Of a DNA stretch of 64,000 nucleotides, positions 17,554 to 27,270 are shown one piece after another; the first letter of the stretch is position 1, and each line of letters starts with the position of its first letter. The translations under genes and the position numbers were made by a program. The notes beneath the pieces are model-generated. The model was not told the DNA's origin and searched no databases. It was given only the letters and a program-made list of their open reading frames with translations. Origin of the DNA: Oxalobacteraceae bacterium (GTDB taxonomy: Bacteria; Pseudomonadota; Gammaproteobacteria; Burkholderiales; Burkholderiaceae_D); assembly GCA_021299035.1 (NCBI GenBank), contig JAJTGD010000003.1, positions 1-64,000 of the forward strand. The letters are read 5' to 3'.

Positions 17554-18546
17554 CTAGTCGATTTCGTCACGCGCATCGCGCGCCAACAAGGCGTGTATAG
17601 CCTGCTGCGGGGTTGCATGCTCGAACAGTACGCGCGCGACTGCGTCCACAATCGGCATCTCAATGCTGTTCGCCACTGCTAGCTGTCGCACTGCCTGCAC
17701 ACAGCGCACACCCTCAGCGACGTGACCCAATTCGGCAGTAATGTCATCCAGCGATTTACCCGCTGCCAGTCCTAATCCCACTTGCCGATTACGCGATAAA
17801 TCCCCAGTGCAGGTGAGTATCAGATCACCGAGACCGGTCAGCCCCATGAAGGTTTCGCTATGACCACCGAGTGCGGTACCAAGCCGAGTAATCTCAGCCA
17901 AGCCACGCGTGATTAAAGCGGCGCGCGCGTTCAGGCCCAGACCCAAACCATCGGCGATACCGGTAGCAATCGCCAGCACATTTTTGACCGCACCGCCCAC
18001 CTCAACACCGATCAGGTCATCGGTCGCGTAGACACGAATATGTGCACCATGTACGGCGGCCACTACCGTGTTGCGCAATTCAGCATTCGGCGAGCCGATG
18101 GTGAGCGCGCACGGCAACCCACGCGCCACCTCAAGCGCAAATGAGGGCCCTGAGAGCGCACCCATAGGCACGCCTTCACCTAATGCTTGCTGCACCACTT
18201 GGTGGGGCAGCAAGGCTGATTCTTGTTCGAAGCCTTTGCACAGCCACACCAGATTGGTCGGCGCTAGCGGCTGCAACTCACGCAGCAGTGGGCGCAAGCC
18301 TGCGATCGGTGTCGCAATCATCAACAAACCTGCGCGTGCGTGAGCAACGGCATCTGCCAGCTGTGTGGTGAATGTCAGCGCGGGATGAAGCGAGATGCCC
18401 GGCAGATAGCGCTGGTTTTGGTGGGTGGAAGTCAGTGCGTCGGTCTGCGCCTGGTTGCGGGCCCAGAGCACAACGGATTGGCGCGATGCCAGCGTTGTTG
18501 CAAGCGCGGTTCCCCAAGCACCCGCGCCAAGGATTGCGATATTCAT
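17554..18546 (-). CDS. gpsA: NAD(P)-dependent glycerol-3-phosphate dehydrogenase
   Basis: Reduces dihydroxyacetone phosphate to sn-glycerol-3-phosphate for phospholipid synthesis. The N-terminal Rossmann loop is GAGAWG (7-12). [13 protein letters not shown], the catalytic-Lys region [13 protein letters not shown] and [13 protein letters not shown] are family signatures. 330 residues. Its start overlaps the stop of the SH3 protein gene by 4 bp, so it is the last gene of the rhodanese-grxC-secB-SH3-gpsA operon. That neighbourhood is widespread in proteobacteria. Confidence 0.96.
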   Translation of the reverse strand: MNIAILGAGAWGTALATTLASRQSVVLWARNQAQTDALTSTHQNQRYLPGISLHPALTFTTQLADAVAHARAGLLMIATPIAGLRPLLRELQPLAPTNLVWLCKGFEQESALLPHQVVQQALGEGVPMGALSGPSFALEVARGLPCALTIGSPNAELRNTVVAAVHGAHIRVYATDDLIGVEVGGAVKNVLAIATGIADGLGLGLNARAALITRGLAEITRLGTALGGHSETFMGLTGLGDLILTCTGDLSRNRQVGLGLAAGKSLDDITAELGHVAEGVRCVQAVRQLAVANSIEMPIVDAVARVLFEHATPQQAIHALLARDARDEID

Positions 18547-18998
18547 TCGCCCCAGACGTCGCTCGCTTTGGCGTAACCGATGTCACCGTCGCGGTGTCGC
18601 ACTTTGACCCAGCTGGATACCACCGGCTCGGCCAATTCCAACAGTACGCCTTTGACTGCGGTGAACACGATGGTTGATGTATCGTCAGCAGCGCTGCGGA
18701 CGACGGCTTGCGCTGTCTCCACCACCAGCATCCGCTTGTTAGTGAGTGATTTATTCTCAACCCAGGCCAGTTCGCCCGCCGCATCACGCACCCGACTCCA
18801 GTCGCCGCTGGTGATCACCACCTCGACCGGCATCCCCGCTGGCGCCGCAAATAGCTTGCGTCCTTTGGTGCTCGGCGCATCGAACATGATGGCCGGGCCC
18901 GGGCCAATCGCCTTGAACTCGCTGGCAGCCCGTGCGACACCCACTTGCGCCATGATCGCGGCGATCAGTAACAGCAAGGAGAGACGCCGGGCCCGCAT
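18543..18998 (-). CDS. Exported bacterial SH3 domain protein
   Basis: A 151-residue protein with an N-terminal signal peptide ([24 protein letters not shown], cleaved near residue 24). Two SH3b-like stretches follow, each with paired aromatic/Gly motifs ([20 protein letters not shown] and [19 protein letters not shown]). Bacterial SH3 domains often bind peptidoglycan or peptides in the periplasm. It overlaps gpsA by 4 bp and follows secB by 4 bp, so it is clearly in the operon. Its specific partner is unknown. Confidence 0.85.
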   Translation of the reverse strand: MRARRLSLLLLIAAIMAQVGVARAASEFKAIGPGPAIMFDAPSTKGRKLFAAPAGMPVEVVITSGDWSRVRDAAGELAWVENKSLTNKRMLVVETAQAVVRSAADDTSTIVFTAVKGVLLELAEPVVSSWVKVRHRDGDIGYAKASDVWGE

Positions 18999-19002
18999 GG
19001 AA

Positions 19003-19470
19003 TTACTGCACTGGCGTGCTGGGCGCTTGCGCCAGCGCTTGCTTGCGCTGCTGGTAGAACACTTCGAAGTTGATCTCGGTCAAATGAATCGGGGGGAAGC
19101 CGCCGCGCGTCACCATGTCGGCGATATTGGCGCGCAAGTAGGGGTAAATGATGTTGGGGCACGCAATGCCGAGCAGGGGCTCGAGCTGATCTTCGGGAAT
19201 ATTGCGTAATTCGAAAATACCACCTTGCTTACCTTCGACCAAAAAAGCGATCTTGTCGCGGATTTTGGCGGTAATAGTCACGGTGACGGTGGCCTCGTAA
19301 ATATCATCGGCGAGTTTCTGATTGCCAACATCAATCTGAATTTCGATGCCCGGACCTTCCTGCTCCAGAAAAATCGCTGGCGAATTCGGCTGCTCTAGCG
19401 ACATATCCTTCAGGTAAATGCGCTGGATGTTGAAACTGGCTTGCAGCTCTTGAGAATCTTGATCAGACAT
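19003..19470 (-). CDS. secB: Protein-export chaperone SecB
   Basis: Tetrameric cytosolic chaperone that keeps pre-proteins unfolded and hands them to SecA. Motifs seen: [17 protein letters not shown] near the N-terminus, [26 protein letters not shown], and the [26 protein letters not shown] signature. 155 residues, a usual length. It stands 109 bp after grxC in the same direction. Partnership with grxC, rhodanese and gpsA is a conserved proteobacterial arrangement. Confidence 0.96.
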   Translation of the reverse strand: MSDQDSQELQASFNIQRIYLKDMSLEQPNSPAIFLEQEGPGIEIQIDVGNQKLADDIYEATVTVTITAKIRDKIAFLVEGKQGGIFELRNIPEDQLEPLLGIACPNIIYPYLRANIADMVTRGGFPPIHLTEINFEVFYQQRKQALAQAPSTPVQ

Positions 19471-19579
19471 GACTTGCTTTCGTTAGGGGGGGTGGGTAGC
19501 ACGCTAGGTGCACGGCGTTCTAAACGGCTGGGTGAATAAACGTTCGGATAGTGGGTTGATTCGGCAATGACGGCTGAGA

Positions 19580-19840
19580 TCAACCGCGCAGTAAGGGCTC
19601 TAGCTCACCCGCGCGATCCAGCGCGGACAAGTCATCAAAGCCACCGACATGGGTTTCGCCGATATAAATCTGTGGAACGGTGCGACGACCTGTCTTCTCC
19701 ATCATCTCGGCGCGCTGCTCGGGTTCGAGGTCCACCCGGATTTTTTCGATCTCGGCGACGCCTTTGGACTGCAAGAGACGTTCTGCCATGTTGCAGTAGG
19801 GACATACTCCTGTCGTGTACATCGTGACCTTCGCGCCCAT
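19580..19840 (-). CDS. grxC: Glutaredoxin 3
   Basis: Small glutathione-dependent disulfide reductase. The active site CPYC is Cys13-Cys16, the cis-Pro motif is TVPQIYIG and the glutathione-binding GGFDDL follows. The start at 19840 (MGAKVTMYT) gives the standard 86 residues; the open frame extends 20 codons further but overlaps the preceding rhodanese gene. It lies 26 bp after the rhodanese stop. Confidence 0.95.
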   Translation of the reverse strand: MGAKVTMYTTGVCPYCNMAERLLQSKGVAEIEKIRVDLEPEQRAEMMEKTGRRTVPQIYIGETHVGGFDDLSALDRAGELEPLLRG

Positions 19841-19866
19841 CTCGCTGCTGCTCCCTTCGTTGAAAC

Positions 19867-20262
19867 TCACTTTGCGGTCGGCAATCCCTGCGACCGCCAC
19901 TCATTGAAACCGCCGCCGAGCACATAGACTTTGTCGAAGCCGGCGCGCTGCAGTACCGAGGCACCGCGCGCTGCACGGGTGCCAACGCCGCAAACCAGCA
20001 GCACCGGATGCTGCTTGTCGATTTCGCTGGCACGGGTGCCGAGTTGGTCGAGCGGGATGTTTTTCGATTGCTGCAGATGTCCGCCACCGAACTCGTCGTT
20101 CGAGCGCACATCCAGAATCGTGACCTTGCCCTGATTCAAGAGTTGGGTCGCTTCCAGTGTCGAAAGCGTGTTCTTGGCCCGAAACAGCAGCGGCCAGAGG
20201 AGCGCACCACCCGAGATAAGTGCGATCAGAATGAGTGCGATGTTGTCGATCAAGAATGTCAC
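19867..20262 (-). CDS. Membrane-anchored rhodanese-like sulfurtransferase
   Basis: 131 residues: an N-terminal transmembrane helix (about 4-27) and one rhodanese domain. The catalytic cysteine is Cys91 in VCGVGTRA, and the CH2-like motif DVRSNDEFGGGH is present. It probably relays sulfur or acts in thiol redox at the membrane. It is the first gene of the grxC-secB-gpsA operon; YibN-type proteins occupy the same place in E. coli. A TATAAT lies upstream. Confidence 0.9.
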   Translation of the reverse strand: MTFLIDNIALILIALISGGALLWPLLFRAKNTLSTLEATQLLNQGKVTILDVRSNDEFGGGHLQQSKNIPLDQLGTRASEIDKQHPVLLVCGVGTRAARGASVLQRAGFDKVYVLGGGFNEWRSQGLPTAK

Positions 20263-20293
20263 GGCGTGGAAATCCGTTAGGGCTCAGCCGCGC

Positions 20294-20299
20294 ATTATA
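20294..20299 (-). promoter_or_regulatory. Candidate -10 box for the rhodanese-grxC-secB-gpsA operon
   Basis: TATAAT on the minus strand, 32 bp before the rhodanese start. No good -35 lies at 16-18 bp spacing, so only the -10 is supported. Confidence 0.4.
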
Positions 20300-20386
20300 A
20301 AATAACGCGCTTCACAAAGTTGCCTGCTACTTGTAAACCTTCAAGCCGACCAATTCCCTCAACCGCATCCCTGCTGCACCCGCTCC

Positions 20387-21133
20387 ATGTACAAAATTGT
20401 CTTAATGCGCCACGGCGAGTCCATCTGGAACCGCGAAAACCGTTTCACCGGCTGGGCTGACATCGACCTGACCGAAAAAGGCGAGGCGCAAGCCCGCGAG
20501 GCTGGTCGGCTCATGAAAGAAGCCGGATTCCAGTTCGATATCACCTACACTTCCGTGCTAAGGCGCGCCATCCACACCCTCTGGTTGTCACTCGAAGAAA
20601 TGGATCTGATGTGGCTGCCGGTCGTGCATAACTGGCGGCTGAATGAACGGCACTACGGCGCATTGCAAGGCCTGAACAAGGCGGATATGGCAGCGGAATA
20701 CGGTGAGGAGCAAGTCATGATCTGGCGCCGTAGCTACGACATTCCGCCCTTGGCACTCGACCCGAACGACCCGCGAGTCTCATTCGACAACCCGCGCTAC
20801 GCCGAGTTGCGGCGCGAGGAAATACCACTCACCGAGTGCCTGAAAGATACCGTTGAGCGGGTGCTTCCCTACTGGAATGATGTGATCGTGCCGGCGGTGC
20901 GCGAAGGTCGTCAAACCTTGATCTGTGCTCATGGCAATAGCCTGCGCGGTCTGATCAAGCATCTCGACGACATCAGCAATGCCGATATCGTGAAAGTGAA
21001 TATCCCGAACGCGCAGCCCTTGGTCTACGAGCTGGACGCGGCGTTGAAGCCCATTCGCAGCTACTACCTCGGCGATGCCGCTGCGATTGAGACGGCCATC
21101 AAGAACATCGCTCACCAAGGCAAGGCCAGCTAG
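20387..21133 (+). CDS. gpmA: 2,3-bisphosphoglycerate-dependent phosphoglycerate mutase
   Basis: Glycolytic interconversion of 3- and 2-phosphoglycerate. The phosphohistidine motif is [11 protein letters not shown] (His9); [12 protein letters not shown] and the second histidine in [11 protein letters not shown] complete the site. Its 248 residues match the dimeric/tetrameric dPGM family. It diverges from the rhodanese operon, and envC begins 5 bp after its stop, so gpmA-envC-ctpA is likely one transcript ended by the terminator at 23978. Confidence 0.97.
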   Translation: MYKIVLMRHGESIWNRENRFTGWADIDLTEKGEAQAREAGRLMKEAGFQFDITYTSVLRRAIHTLWLSLEEMDLMWLPVVHNWRLNERHYGALQGLNKADMAAEYGEEQVMIWRRSYDIPPLALDPNDPRVSFDNPRYAELRREEIPLTECLKDTVERVLPYWNDVIVPAVREGRQTLICAHGNSLRGLIKHLDDISNADIVKVNIPNAQPLVYELDAALKPIRSYYLGDAAAIETAIKNIAHQGKAS

Positions 21134-21138
21134 GACCA

Positions 21139-22500
21139 ATGCCAACGGCTCGTCACCCGCTTGCCTTACTCATTGTTGCGTTCGCGCTTGCTTACTTTCC
21201 CGCGCGGACTGCGGTCGCCGCCGAGCCCAAATCTACTGAGCGCACGCGCCAAAAGCAGCAAGCTGAGCAAGAGCGGGCGGAACTAAGGCGCAAACTCGAC
21301 GATCTGAAGGCGGACATCGTCAAAACCGAGAAAGCGCATGGCCATGCCGCCGATGCACTCGCCTCCTCTGAAAAGGCGATCTCCAATGCTAACCGCACCC
21401 TGCGTGAACTTGCAGCGGAACAGCAGCGTACACAGCAAAAGCTGCAAACACTGTCGCAAGATCTTCGGCAATTGGAAGCCGCGGTAGCACAACAGCGCAA
21501 GCGACTTGAGCATATGCTGCGCGAGCAGTACCGCGCCGGCCAAGAGGACCGTGTTCGCTTGCTACTGTCCGGCGACAACCCGAACAGAATCGCGCGCGAA
21601 ATGCGTTATCTAAGTTATGTCTCGGCCGAGCAAGTGAAAGCCATCGAAAAACTGCAGCAGGACATCGCAACGGTGGAGGCAAACAAAGCCGATGCTGAAG
21701 AGGCGAGAGCGGCGCTGGAGGACATCGCCGCCGAGCAGCGTGAGCAGAAAGCCTTGCTCGAAAAAGAGAAAGGCAAGCGCAAGGTACTGGCAACCCAGCT
21801 CTCGGACAAGTTATCAGCGCAGCGCAAACAGGCGGGCAACCTGGCGCGCGATGAATCGCGGCTATCCGCACTGGTGGATCGCCTGGCCGTGGTGATCGCC
21901 CAGCAGCGCAAAGCCGAAGAGGAGGAGGCACGTCGCCGTGCACGTAACAAGGCCGAAGCCGCTGCGCGTGAAAAGGCGCTGGCAGACAAGGCGCGTACTG
22001 AGAACAAAGGACGCAGCACCGCCGCAACCAAGCCGCCAGAACCCGCAAAAACACCCGAGCGAACGCAGCAGGCCGTCCCCGAGCCGCCGCCACCGCCCGA
22101 TGGCAATGCCTTCGCCGCGCTACGAGGCAAAGGGAAACTGCCCGTCAAAGGCGAGCTGGCCGCGACTTTCGGTGCCAAACGCCCGGACGGCCCGAGTTGG
22201 AAAGGCATTTTTATCAAAGCAGGCGAGGGGAGCGATGTCCATGCAGCAGGCGCCGGCGAAGTGATCTTCGCCGACTGGATGCGTGGCTTCGGCAACCTGA
22301 TCATCGTTGACCACGGTGGGCAATACCTCAGCATCTATGGCAATAATCAATCGCTACTGAAGCGCCCCGGTGACCGGGTGAAGGCGGGCGATGTGATTGC
22401 TACCGTGGGTAACAGCGGCGGCAATGAACATTCAGGTTTATACTTCGAACTCAGGCATCAAGGGCGGGCAATCGATCCGCTCGCCTGGCTCAACAGGTGA
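21139..22500 (+). CDS. envC: EnvC-like murein hydrolase activator (M23/LytM, degenerate)
   Basis: Periplasmic activator of septal amidases. Signal peptide 1-28, then a long coiled coil (about 30-265, Glu/Lys/Gln/Ala-rich), a Pro-rich linker (295-320) and a C-terminal LytM domain (about 330-453). The LytM domain resembles E. coli EnvC (ADWMRGFGNLIIVDHGGQYLSIYG...NQSLLKRPGD) and lacks the HxH zinc ligands of active M23 enzymes; GLYFELRHQG replaces them. It is therefore probably non-catalytic. Placement before ctpA is conserved. Confidence 0.9.
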   Translation: MPTARHPLALLIVAFALAYFPARTAVAAEPKSTERTRQKQQAEQERAELRRKLDDLKADIVKTEKAHGHAADALASSEKAISNANRTLRELAAEQQRTQQKLQTLSQDLRQLEAAVAQQRKRLEHMLREQYRAGQEDRVRLLLSGDNPNRIAREMRYLSYVSAEQVKAIEKLQQDIATVEANKADAEEARAALEDIAAEQREQKALLEKEKGKRKVLATQLSDKLSAQRKQAGNLARDESRLSALVDRLAVVIAQQRKAEEEEARRRARNKAEAAAREKALADKARTENKGRSTAATKPPEPAKTPERTQQAVPEPPPPPDGNAFAALRGKGKLPVKGELAATFGAKRPDGPSWKGIFIKAGEGSDVHAAGAGEVIFADWMRGFGNLIIVDHGGQYLSIYGNNQSLLKRPGDRVKAGDVIATVGNSGGNEHSGLYFELRHQGRAIDPLAWLNR

Positions 22501-22503
22501 GAC

Positions 22504-23922
22504 ATGGGCAGCAAATTGAAAAATCTTGGCTTGGTAGGACTCGGACTGATCGCCGGTATCGCCGGTTCGATGCAGTTCGACGCAATGGCCCAGCGAAACG
22601 CTAACTCACCGCTACCGATCGAAGAGCTACGCACGCTCGCCGACGTGTTCGGATTGATCAAGACCGACTATGTCGAGCCGGTCGAAGACAAAAAATTACT
22701 GACCGAGGCGATCTCCGGCATGGTGTCCTCGCTCGACCCGCACTCGGCCTTCCTCGACAAGAAAGCATTCAAAGAACTGCGTGAAGGCACGCAGGGCAAG
22801 TTTGTGGGTCTTGGTATTGAAGTTGGGATGGAAGACGGCTATGTCAAAGTCATTTCACCGATCGAAGACTCACCCGCATTCAAAGCGGGCTTGAAGTCGG
22901 GTGATCTGATCACTCGCCTGGACAGCACGCCGGTGAAAGGTATGACGCTGGATGAAGCCGTCAAGCGCATGCGCGGTGAACCAAACACCAAAATTACGCT
23001 GACCGTGGCGCGCAAGGAAGAAGACAAGCCGCTGCTGATCACCATCGTGCGCCAGGAAATCAAGGTGCAGAGCGTCAAGGGCAAGATGATCGAGCCCGGG
23101 TTCGGCTGGATACGCGTGTCGCAGTTCCAGGAGCCAACCGTTGAAGACCTCGCCAAAAAAATCAATCAGCTCTACCAGCAAGACCCCGGCATGAAGGGAT
23201 TGGTACTTGATCTGCGTAACGATCCGGGCGGCGTGCTGCCGGGTGCGATCGGTGTATCGGCAGCTTTCTTGCCTAAGGATGTTCCGATTGTCTCGACCAA
23301 CGGTCAGCTGCCTGATTCGAAAGCAACCTATTATGCGCGCCGCGAGTTCTACGGTACGCGCGCCGGCACCGACCCACTGGCCCGACTGCCTGAGGGCATC
23401 AAAAAAGTGAAGATGGTGGTGCTGGTGAATTCCGGCTCGGCTTCGGCTTCGGAAATCGTGGCCGGCGCGCTGCAAGATTACAAGCGCGCGGCCATCATGG
23501 GCACACAGACTTTCGGTAAAGGCTCGGTGCAAACAATTCGTCAACTATCGGCAGATACTGCTGTCAAGCTGACCACGGCGCGTTACTACACACCGAATGG
23601 CCGCGCTATTCAAGCCAAAGGTATTGTTCCGGATTTACTGGTGGATGAGTACGCCGACGGCGACGGCATGAATGGCTTGCGTCTGCGCGAGGCCGACCTG
23701 CAAAAGCACCTGTCCAACGATAAAGACAAGGACGCTGAAAAAGGTGCGGCGATCGTCGATGAACTGGAAGAGTCAAAACGCTTGGCTGCGCTCGAGAAAA
23801 AGCGTAAGCCAATGGAATTCGGTGGCAAGGATGACTTCCAGCTAGCGCAAGCACTCAATCACTTGAAGGGCATGCCAGTTCAAACATCGAAGACGGCTAA
23901 AGTCGAAGCCAAGAAAGAGTAA
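22504..23922 (+). CDS. ctpA: Carboxy-terminal processing protease (S41), CtpA
   Basis: Periplasmic protease that trims or degrades envelope proteins. An N-terminal hydrophobic segment (residues 7-22) is a signal or anchor. A PDZ domain covers about 85-165 (GKFVGLGIEV...GDLITRLD). The catalytic Ser is in SASASE (Ser314), with Lys339 in TFGKGSVQT, the 25-residue Ser-Lys spacing of this family. The C-terminal tail is Lys/Glu-rich. The start is 3 bp after envC, which suggests translational coupling and joint work on septal or cell-wall turnover. Confidence 0.94.
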   Translation: MGSKLKNLGLVGLGLIAGIAGSMQFDAMAQRNANSPLPIEELRTLADVFGLIKTDYVEPVEDKKLLTEAISGMVSSLDPHSAFLDKKAFKELREGTQGKFVGLGIEVGMEDGYVKVISPIEDSPAFKAGLKSGDLITRLDSTPVKGMTLDEAVKRMRGEPNTKITLTVARKEEDKPLLITIVRQEIKVQSVKGKMIEPGFGWIRVSQFQEPTVEDLAKKINQLYQQDPGMKGLVLDLRNDPGGVLPGAIGVSAAFLPKDVPIVSTNGQLPDSKATYYARREFYGTRAGTDPLARLPEGIKKVKMVVLVNSGSASASEIVAGALQDYKRAAIMGTQTFGKGSVQTIRQLSADTAVKLTTARYYTPNGRAIQAKGIVPDLLVDEYADGDGMNGLRLREADLQKHLSNDKDKDAEKGAAIVDELEESKRLAALEKKRKPMEFGGKDDFQLAQALNHLKGMPVQTSKTAKVEAKKE

Positions 23923-23977
23923 AGTTTCATCAACCGGGCGGTCGCCGTGAGCTATATAACCGCCCGACTTGCCGACA

Positions 23978-24004
23978 ACGGCCGCACGCTCTGCGGCCGT
24001 TTTT
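23978..24004 (+). terminator. Intrinsic terminator after ctpA
   Basis: Perfect 9-bp stem ACGGCCGCA (23978-23986) / TGCGGCCGT (23992-24000) with a 5-nt loop and a T5 tract. It ends the gpmA-envC-ctpA unit. Confidence 0.93.
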
Positions 24005-24020
24005 CATTCAAGACCTAGTG

Positions 24021-24785
24021 ATGGATGATCAACAGTTACTGCGCTACTCGCGTCACATACTGCTCGACGAGATCGGCATCGAAGGCCAGGAGAAGCTGCT
24101 GGCTGCGCATGCCTTGGTGATTGGGGCGGGTGGCTTGGGCTCCCCGGTTGCGCTGTATCTCGCTTCCGCCGGCATCGGCAAGATCACGCTGGTCGATGAT
24201 GACACGGTTGATCTCACGAATTTACAGCGGCAGATCCTGCACACCACGGCGCGCGTGGGTCAGCCCAAAGCGGAATCAGGCAAGCAGACGCTGGCCGACA
24301 TCAACCCTGAGGTCAAGGTCATTGCACTGCAAGAGCGTGCTGATGAAGATCGATTACACGCGCTCGTGGGCGAGGCCAGCGTCGTGCTGGATTGCACCGA
24401 CAATTTCCGTACGCGCCACGCGATCAATCGGGCCTGTGTGAATGCCCGCGTACCGCTGGTGTCGGGTGCAGCGATCCGCATGGACGGACAGGTGGCGGTA
24501 TTCGATCCACGCGGTGGCGATAGCGCCTGTTACGCCTGCCTGTTTCCGCCCGATCAAGTGTTTGAAGAGGTGCAGTGCTCGACCATGGGCGTGTTCGCGC
24601 CGCTGGTCGGCATTATTGGCACGGTGCAAGCCGCCGAGGCTTTGAAGCTGGTGATGGGCATCGGCGAGTCACTCGCCAACCGCCTGCTGATGCTGGATGC
24701 GCGTTCGATGGAATGGACTAGCATCCGAACCATGAAGAGCCCAGACTGCGCAGTATGCGCGGGCGCGGCGCGCGCGATCGACTGA
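24021..24785 (+). CDS. HesA/MoeB/ThiF-family adenylyltransferase
   Basis: E1-like enzyme that adenylates the C-terminus of a small sulfur carrier (MoaD or ThiS) for molybdopterin or thiamine synthesis. The nucleotide loop is GAGGLGSP (from Gly35), followed by DDDTVDLTNLQRQILH and the structural-zinc cysteine pairs CYAC and CAVC. The Arg finger is in NLQRQ. ATG 24021 is chosen over an adjoining GTG at 24018. No mo- or thi-gene is adjacent, so I do not decide between MoeB and ThiF. 254 residues. Confidence 0.9.
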   Translation: MDDQQLLRYSRHILLDEIGIEGQEKLLAAHALVIGAGGLGSPVALYLASAGIGKITLVDDDTVDLTNLQRQILHTTARVGQPKAESGKQTLADINPEVKVIALQERADEDRLHALVGEASVVLDCTDNFRTRHAINRACVNARVPLVSGAAIRMDGQVAVFDPRGGDSACYACLFPPDQVFEEVQCSTMGVFAPLVGIIGTVQAAEALKLVMGIGESLANRLLMLDARSMEWTSIRTMKSPDCAVCAGAARAID

Positions 24786-24805
24786 GACACGACTACATCA
24801 ATTGA

Positions 24806-24833
24806 GTCATCCCGTCGAAGGCCGGGATCCAGG
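24806..24833. repeat. Small palindromic intergenic repeat (dRS3-like)
   Basis: GTCATCCCG...CGGGATCCAGG between two convergent stops. The core ATCCC-N10-GGGAT resembles the widespread proteobacterial GTCATTCCCG-type palindrome known as dRS3 in Neisseria. It may also serve as a bidirectional transcription stop. Confidence 0.55.
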
Positions 24834-24834
24834 C

Positions 24835-25410
24835 TTACCCAACCAACAAACCCAGCTGCACCAATGCGCCATCGGTGGGTTTCAGCTGAAAACCACTCTT
24901 GACGAAGCGGTGCCAGCGCCCGATCACGAAAGCCATCAACAGCGCGGCGCGCGCCGCTGCCTCATCGTCTGACGGCCCGCCTTGGGTGGCTGCCAGCTTC
25001 CACGACTGGCGCAAGGCCAGTTCGACGCGATCAACAAATTGGTTCATGCGCCGCTGCAAGCGCTCGTCTTCATTGACGAGCGCATCACCCATCATCACCT
25101 TGGTCATACCGGGATTTTGCTCGGAAAAATCGAGCAGCATGCGGGCCACTGCGAGCGCCTGACGCCGACCGTTTTCTTCGCTCTGAGTGATTTTGTTGAC
25201 CAGCGTGAAAATCGAGGTCTCGATGAATTCGATCAGGCCCTCGTACATCTGGGCTTTGCTTGCGAAGTGCCGATAGAGCGCGGCTTCGGACACATCCAGC
25301 TTCGCCGCGAGCGCGGCGGTGGTGACCTTTTCCGCTTTAGGGCTTTCCAGCATGCCCGCCAGCGCCTGCAGGATCTGTAGTTTCCGCTCACCTGTCTTGG
25401 AGTTCGGCAT
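24835..25410 (-). CDS. slmA: Nucleoid occlusion factor SlmA (TetR family)
   Basis: DNA-binding protein that blocks FtsZ assembly over the chromosome. The N-terminal TetR helix-turn-helix covers residues 10-55 (VTTAALAAKLDVSEAALYRHFASKAQMYEGL). The C-terminal part has the SlmA pattern ENGRRQALAVARMLLDFSEQNPGMTKVMMGDAL. 191 residues, near the E. coli 198. It lies next to a HAD phosphatase and argB, the standard betaproteobacterial order argB-HAD-slmA, all on the minus strand. Confidence 0.93.
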   Translation of the reverse strand: MPNSKTGERKLQILQALAGMLESPKAEKVTTAALAAKLDVSEAALYRHFASKAQMYEGLIEFIETSIFTLVNKITQSEENGRRQALAVARMLLDFSEQNPGMTKVMMGDALVNEDERLQRRMNQFVDRVELALRQSWKLAATQGGPSDDEAAARAALLMAFVIGRWHRFVKSGFQLKPTDGALVQLGLLVG

Positions 25411-25458
25411 GGTCTTGTCAGTCCGGCAAAAGTGGGAAAGCCCGTGTCGGCAGCAGCG

Positions 25459-26145
25459 CTAACGCCGCAACCGTGCGAGACAACCGGGCAGCTTGTGCAA
25501 TGATTTTACTTGTACATCGGCGCAACTCGGGCGGAAAAAAACACGGGGTGAAAAACCACTGAACCAGACCGTCCGCATACCTAAGAATTTCGCCGATTTG
25601 AGGTTCTCGATCGAGTCTTCCACCAGCACGCAACGCGACGCTGCTAGCCCGCGTTGGCGCAGCAAGCGCCGAAGCAGCAATTTCGACGGTTTAGGCCGCC
25701 ATTGCTTGTGCACCTGCATGGATTCAATCGGCACATGCTCGGCAAAGTGGCGGTGCAGCCCAAGGTGTCGCACGACTGAACGAGCATATTCGCGCGGTGC
25801 ATTGGTGAGCAGGATCTTGCGGCCCGGTAGGCGCTTCAACAGCCGCGCAATTCCACGCTCGGCGCGAATCATGTGCGCGAGATTGTCGAACTGATGCGCC
25901 TCATGTAAAAAATCCTCCGCCCGTACACCATGATGACGCACCATACCCAGCAAGGTGGCGCCATAGCGCTGCCAGTAACGGACGCGTACTTCATTCACGG
26001 CATCAGGATGCGCGGGCAGATCTTGCTCGGCCAGCACGCGCGAAATCAGCGCGTTCATGTTGTTGTTGATGGCGGGGAAGATCGCGTGCGACGCGTTATG
26101 CAGCGTGTTGTCGAGATCGAACAGCCAGATTAGCTTACGCGTCAC
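25459..26145 (-). CDS. HAD-superfamily pyrimidine 5'-nucleotidase-like hydrolase
   Basis: Haloacid-dehalogenase phosphatase. Motif I is FDLDNTLHN, motif II LLTNAP, the motif III lysine lies in RPKPSK and motif IV is VLVEDSIENL. The cap and overall pattern match the SDT1/pyrimidine 5'-nucleotidase subfamily that sits between argB and slmA in Burkholderiales. I prefer a GTG start at 26145 preceded closely by a strong GAGGAGG; a longer frame to 26187 adds 14 residues without similarity. The substrate is inferred from family membership only. Confidence 0.82.
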   Translation of the reverse strand: MTRKLIWLFDLDNTLHNASHAIFPAINNNMNALISRVLAEQDLPAHPDAVNEVRVRYWQRYGATLLGMVRHHGVRAEDFLHEAHQFDNLAHMIRAERGIARLLKRLPGRKILLTNAPREYARSVVRHLGLHRHFAEHVPIESMQVHKQWRPKPSKLLLRRLLRQRGLAASRCVLVEDSIENLKSAKFLGMRTVWFSGFSPRVFFRPSCADVQVKSLHKLPGCLARLRR

Positions 26146-26293
26146 GTGCCTCCTCGATACGCATGGAATCTGAGCTTCGTCGAGCAAGCATAGCGAGCAG
26201 CGCGATCGTTTGTCGAGAGGCGCAGCCGCAAGGACTGTACAGCGAACACTGCAAGCGCAAGCGCGGGCGGCGCAGTCGCTGGATGGACGGAGA

Positions 26294-27181
26294 TCAGTGG
26301 GAGCGGATCATCGTGCCGAACGCTTGCTCGGTGAGCACTTCCAGCAGCAGTGAATGCTCGATGCGTCCGTCGATGATATGGACCGTATTGACACCGGACT
26401 TTGCGGCGTCCAGCGCGGAGGAAATCTTCGGCAGCATGCCGCCAGAGATGGTGCCATCTTCGAACATGTCATCAATTTCGCGCGCGGACAGGTTGGTCAG
26501 CAACTGACCATTTTTATCCAATACGCCCGGGATATTGGTCATCATGATCAGCTTTTCCGCACGCAGGATTTCGGCGATTTTGCCAGCGACCAAATCGGCA
26601 TTGATGTTGTATGCCTGACCATCAACGCCAAAGCCAATCGGCGAGATGATGGGGATGAAAGCATCATCCTGAAGCGCTTTGACCACGGCGGGGTTAATCG
26701 CCTCGATCTCACCGACGAAGCCGATATCGACATACTCGCCTGGCTTGTCTTTGTCAGGCATCTGCATCTTGCGGGCGCGAATCAGGCCACCGTCTTTACC
26801 GGTCAATCCAACCGCCTGGCCACCGTAATGATTAATCAACATCACGATGTCTTGCTGCACCTCGCCACCCAACACCCACTCCACCACTTCCATGGTCTCT
26901 TCGTCGGTGATACGCATGCCCTGCACGAAGCTGCCCTGCTTACCGATTTTCTTCAGTGCGCTATCAATCTGTGGCCCGCCACCGTGGACAACCACCGGAT
27001 TCATGCCCACCAGCTTCAGCAGGATGACATCGCGCGCAAAGCCATGCTTCAGTCGCTCTTCAGTCATGGCATTGCCACCATATTTGACGACGATGGTCTT
27101 GCCGTGGAACTTACGGATGTAGGGCAGTGCCTCCGCGAGGATCTCGGCCTTGATCTCGGGAGCAATAGCAGAAGTGGGCAT
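26294..27181 (-). CDS. argB: Acetylglutamate kinase
   Basis: Second step of arginine synthesis: phosphorylates N-acetylglutamate. Amino-acid kinase fold with [18 protein letters not shown] and [14 protein letters not shown] motifs, and [22 protein letters not shown] near the end. Its 295 residues and N-terminal helix ([17 protein letters not shown]) are typical of the arginine-sensitive, hexameric form. A gap of 148 bp separates it from the HAD gene and holds no visible gene. Confidence 0.97.
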   Translation of the reverse strand: MPTSAIAPEIKAEILAEALPYIRKFHGKTIVVKYGGNAMTEERLKHGFARDVILLKLVGMNPVVVHGGGPQIDSALKKIGKQGSFVQGMRITDEETMEVVEWVLGGEVQQDIVMLINHYGGQAVGLTGKDGGLIRARKMQMPDKDKPGEYVDIGFVGEIEAINPAVVKALQDDAFIPIISPIGFGVDGQAYNINADLVAGKIAEILRAEKLIMMTNIPGVLDKNGQLLTNLSAREIDDMFEDGTISGGMLPKISSALDAAKSGVNTVHIIDGRIEHSLLLEVLTEQAFGTMIRSH

Positions 27182-27270
27182 TGCGGTAGGGGTTGTCAGC
27201 GGGCTGGAAAGAGTCGCGATTTTACTCCCAACCTGAGATGGCTCGCGTCAGATTTTTAGCGACCCAAGCG

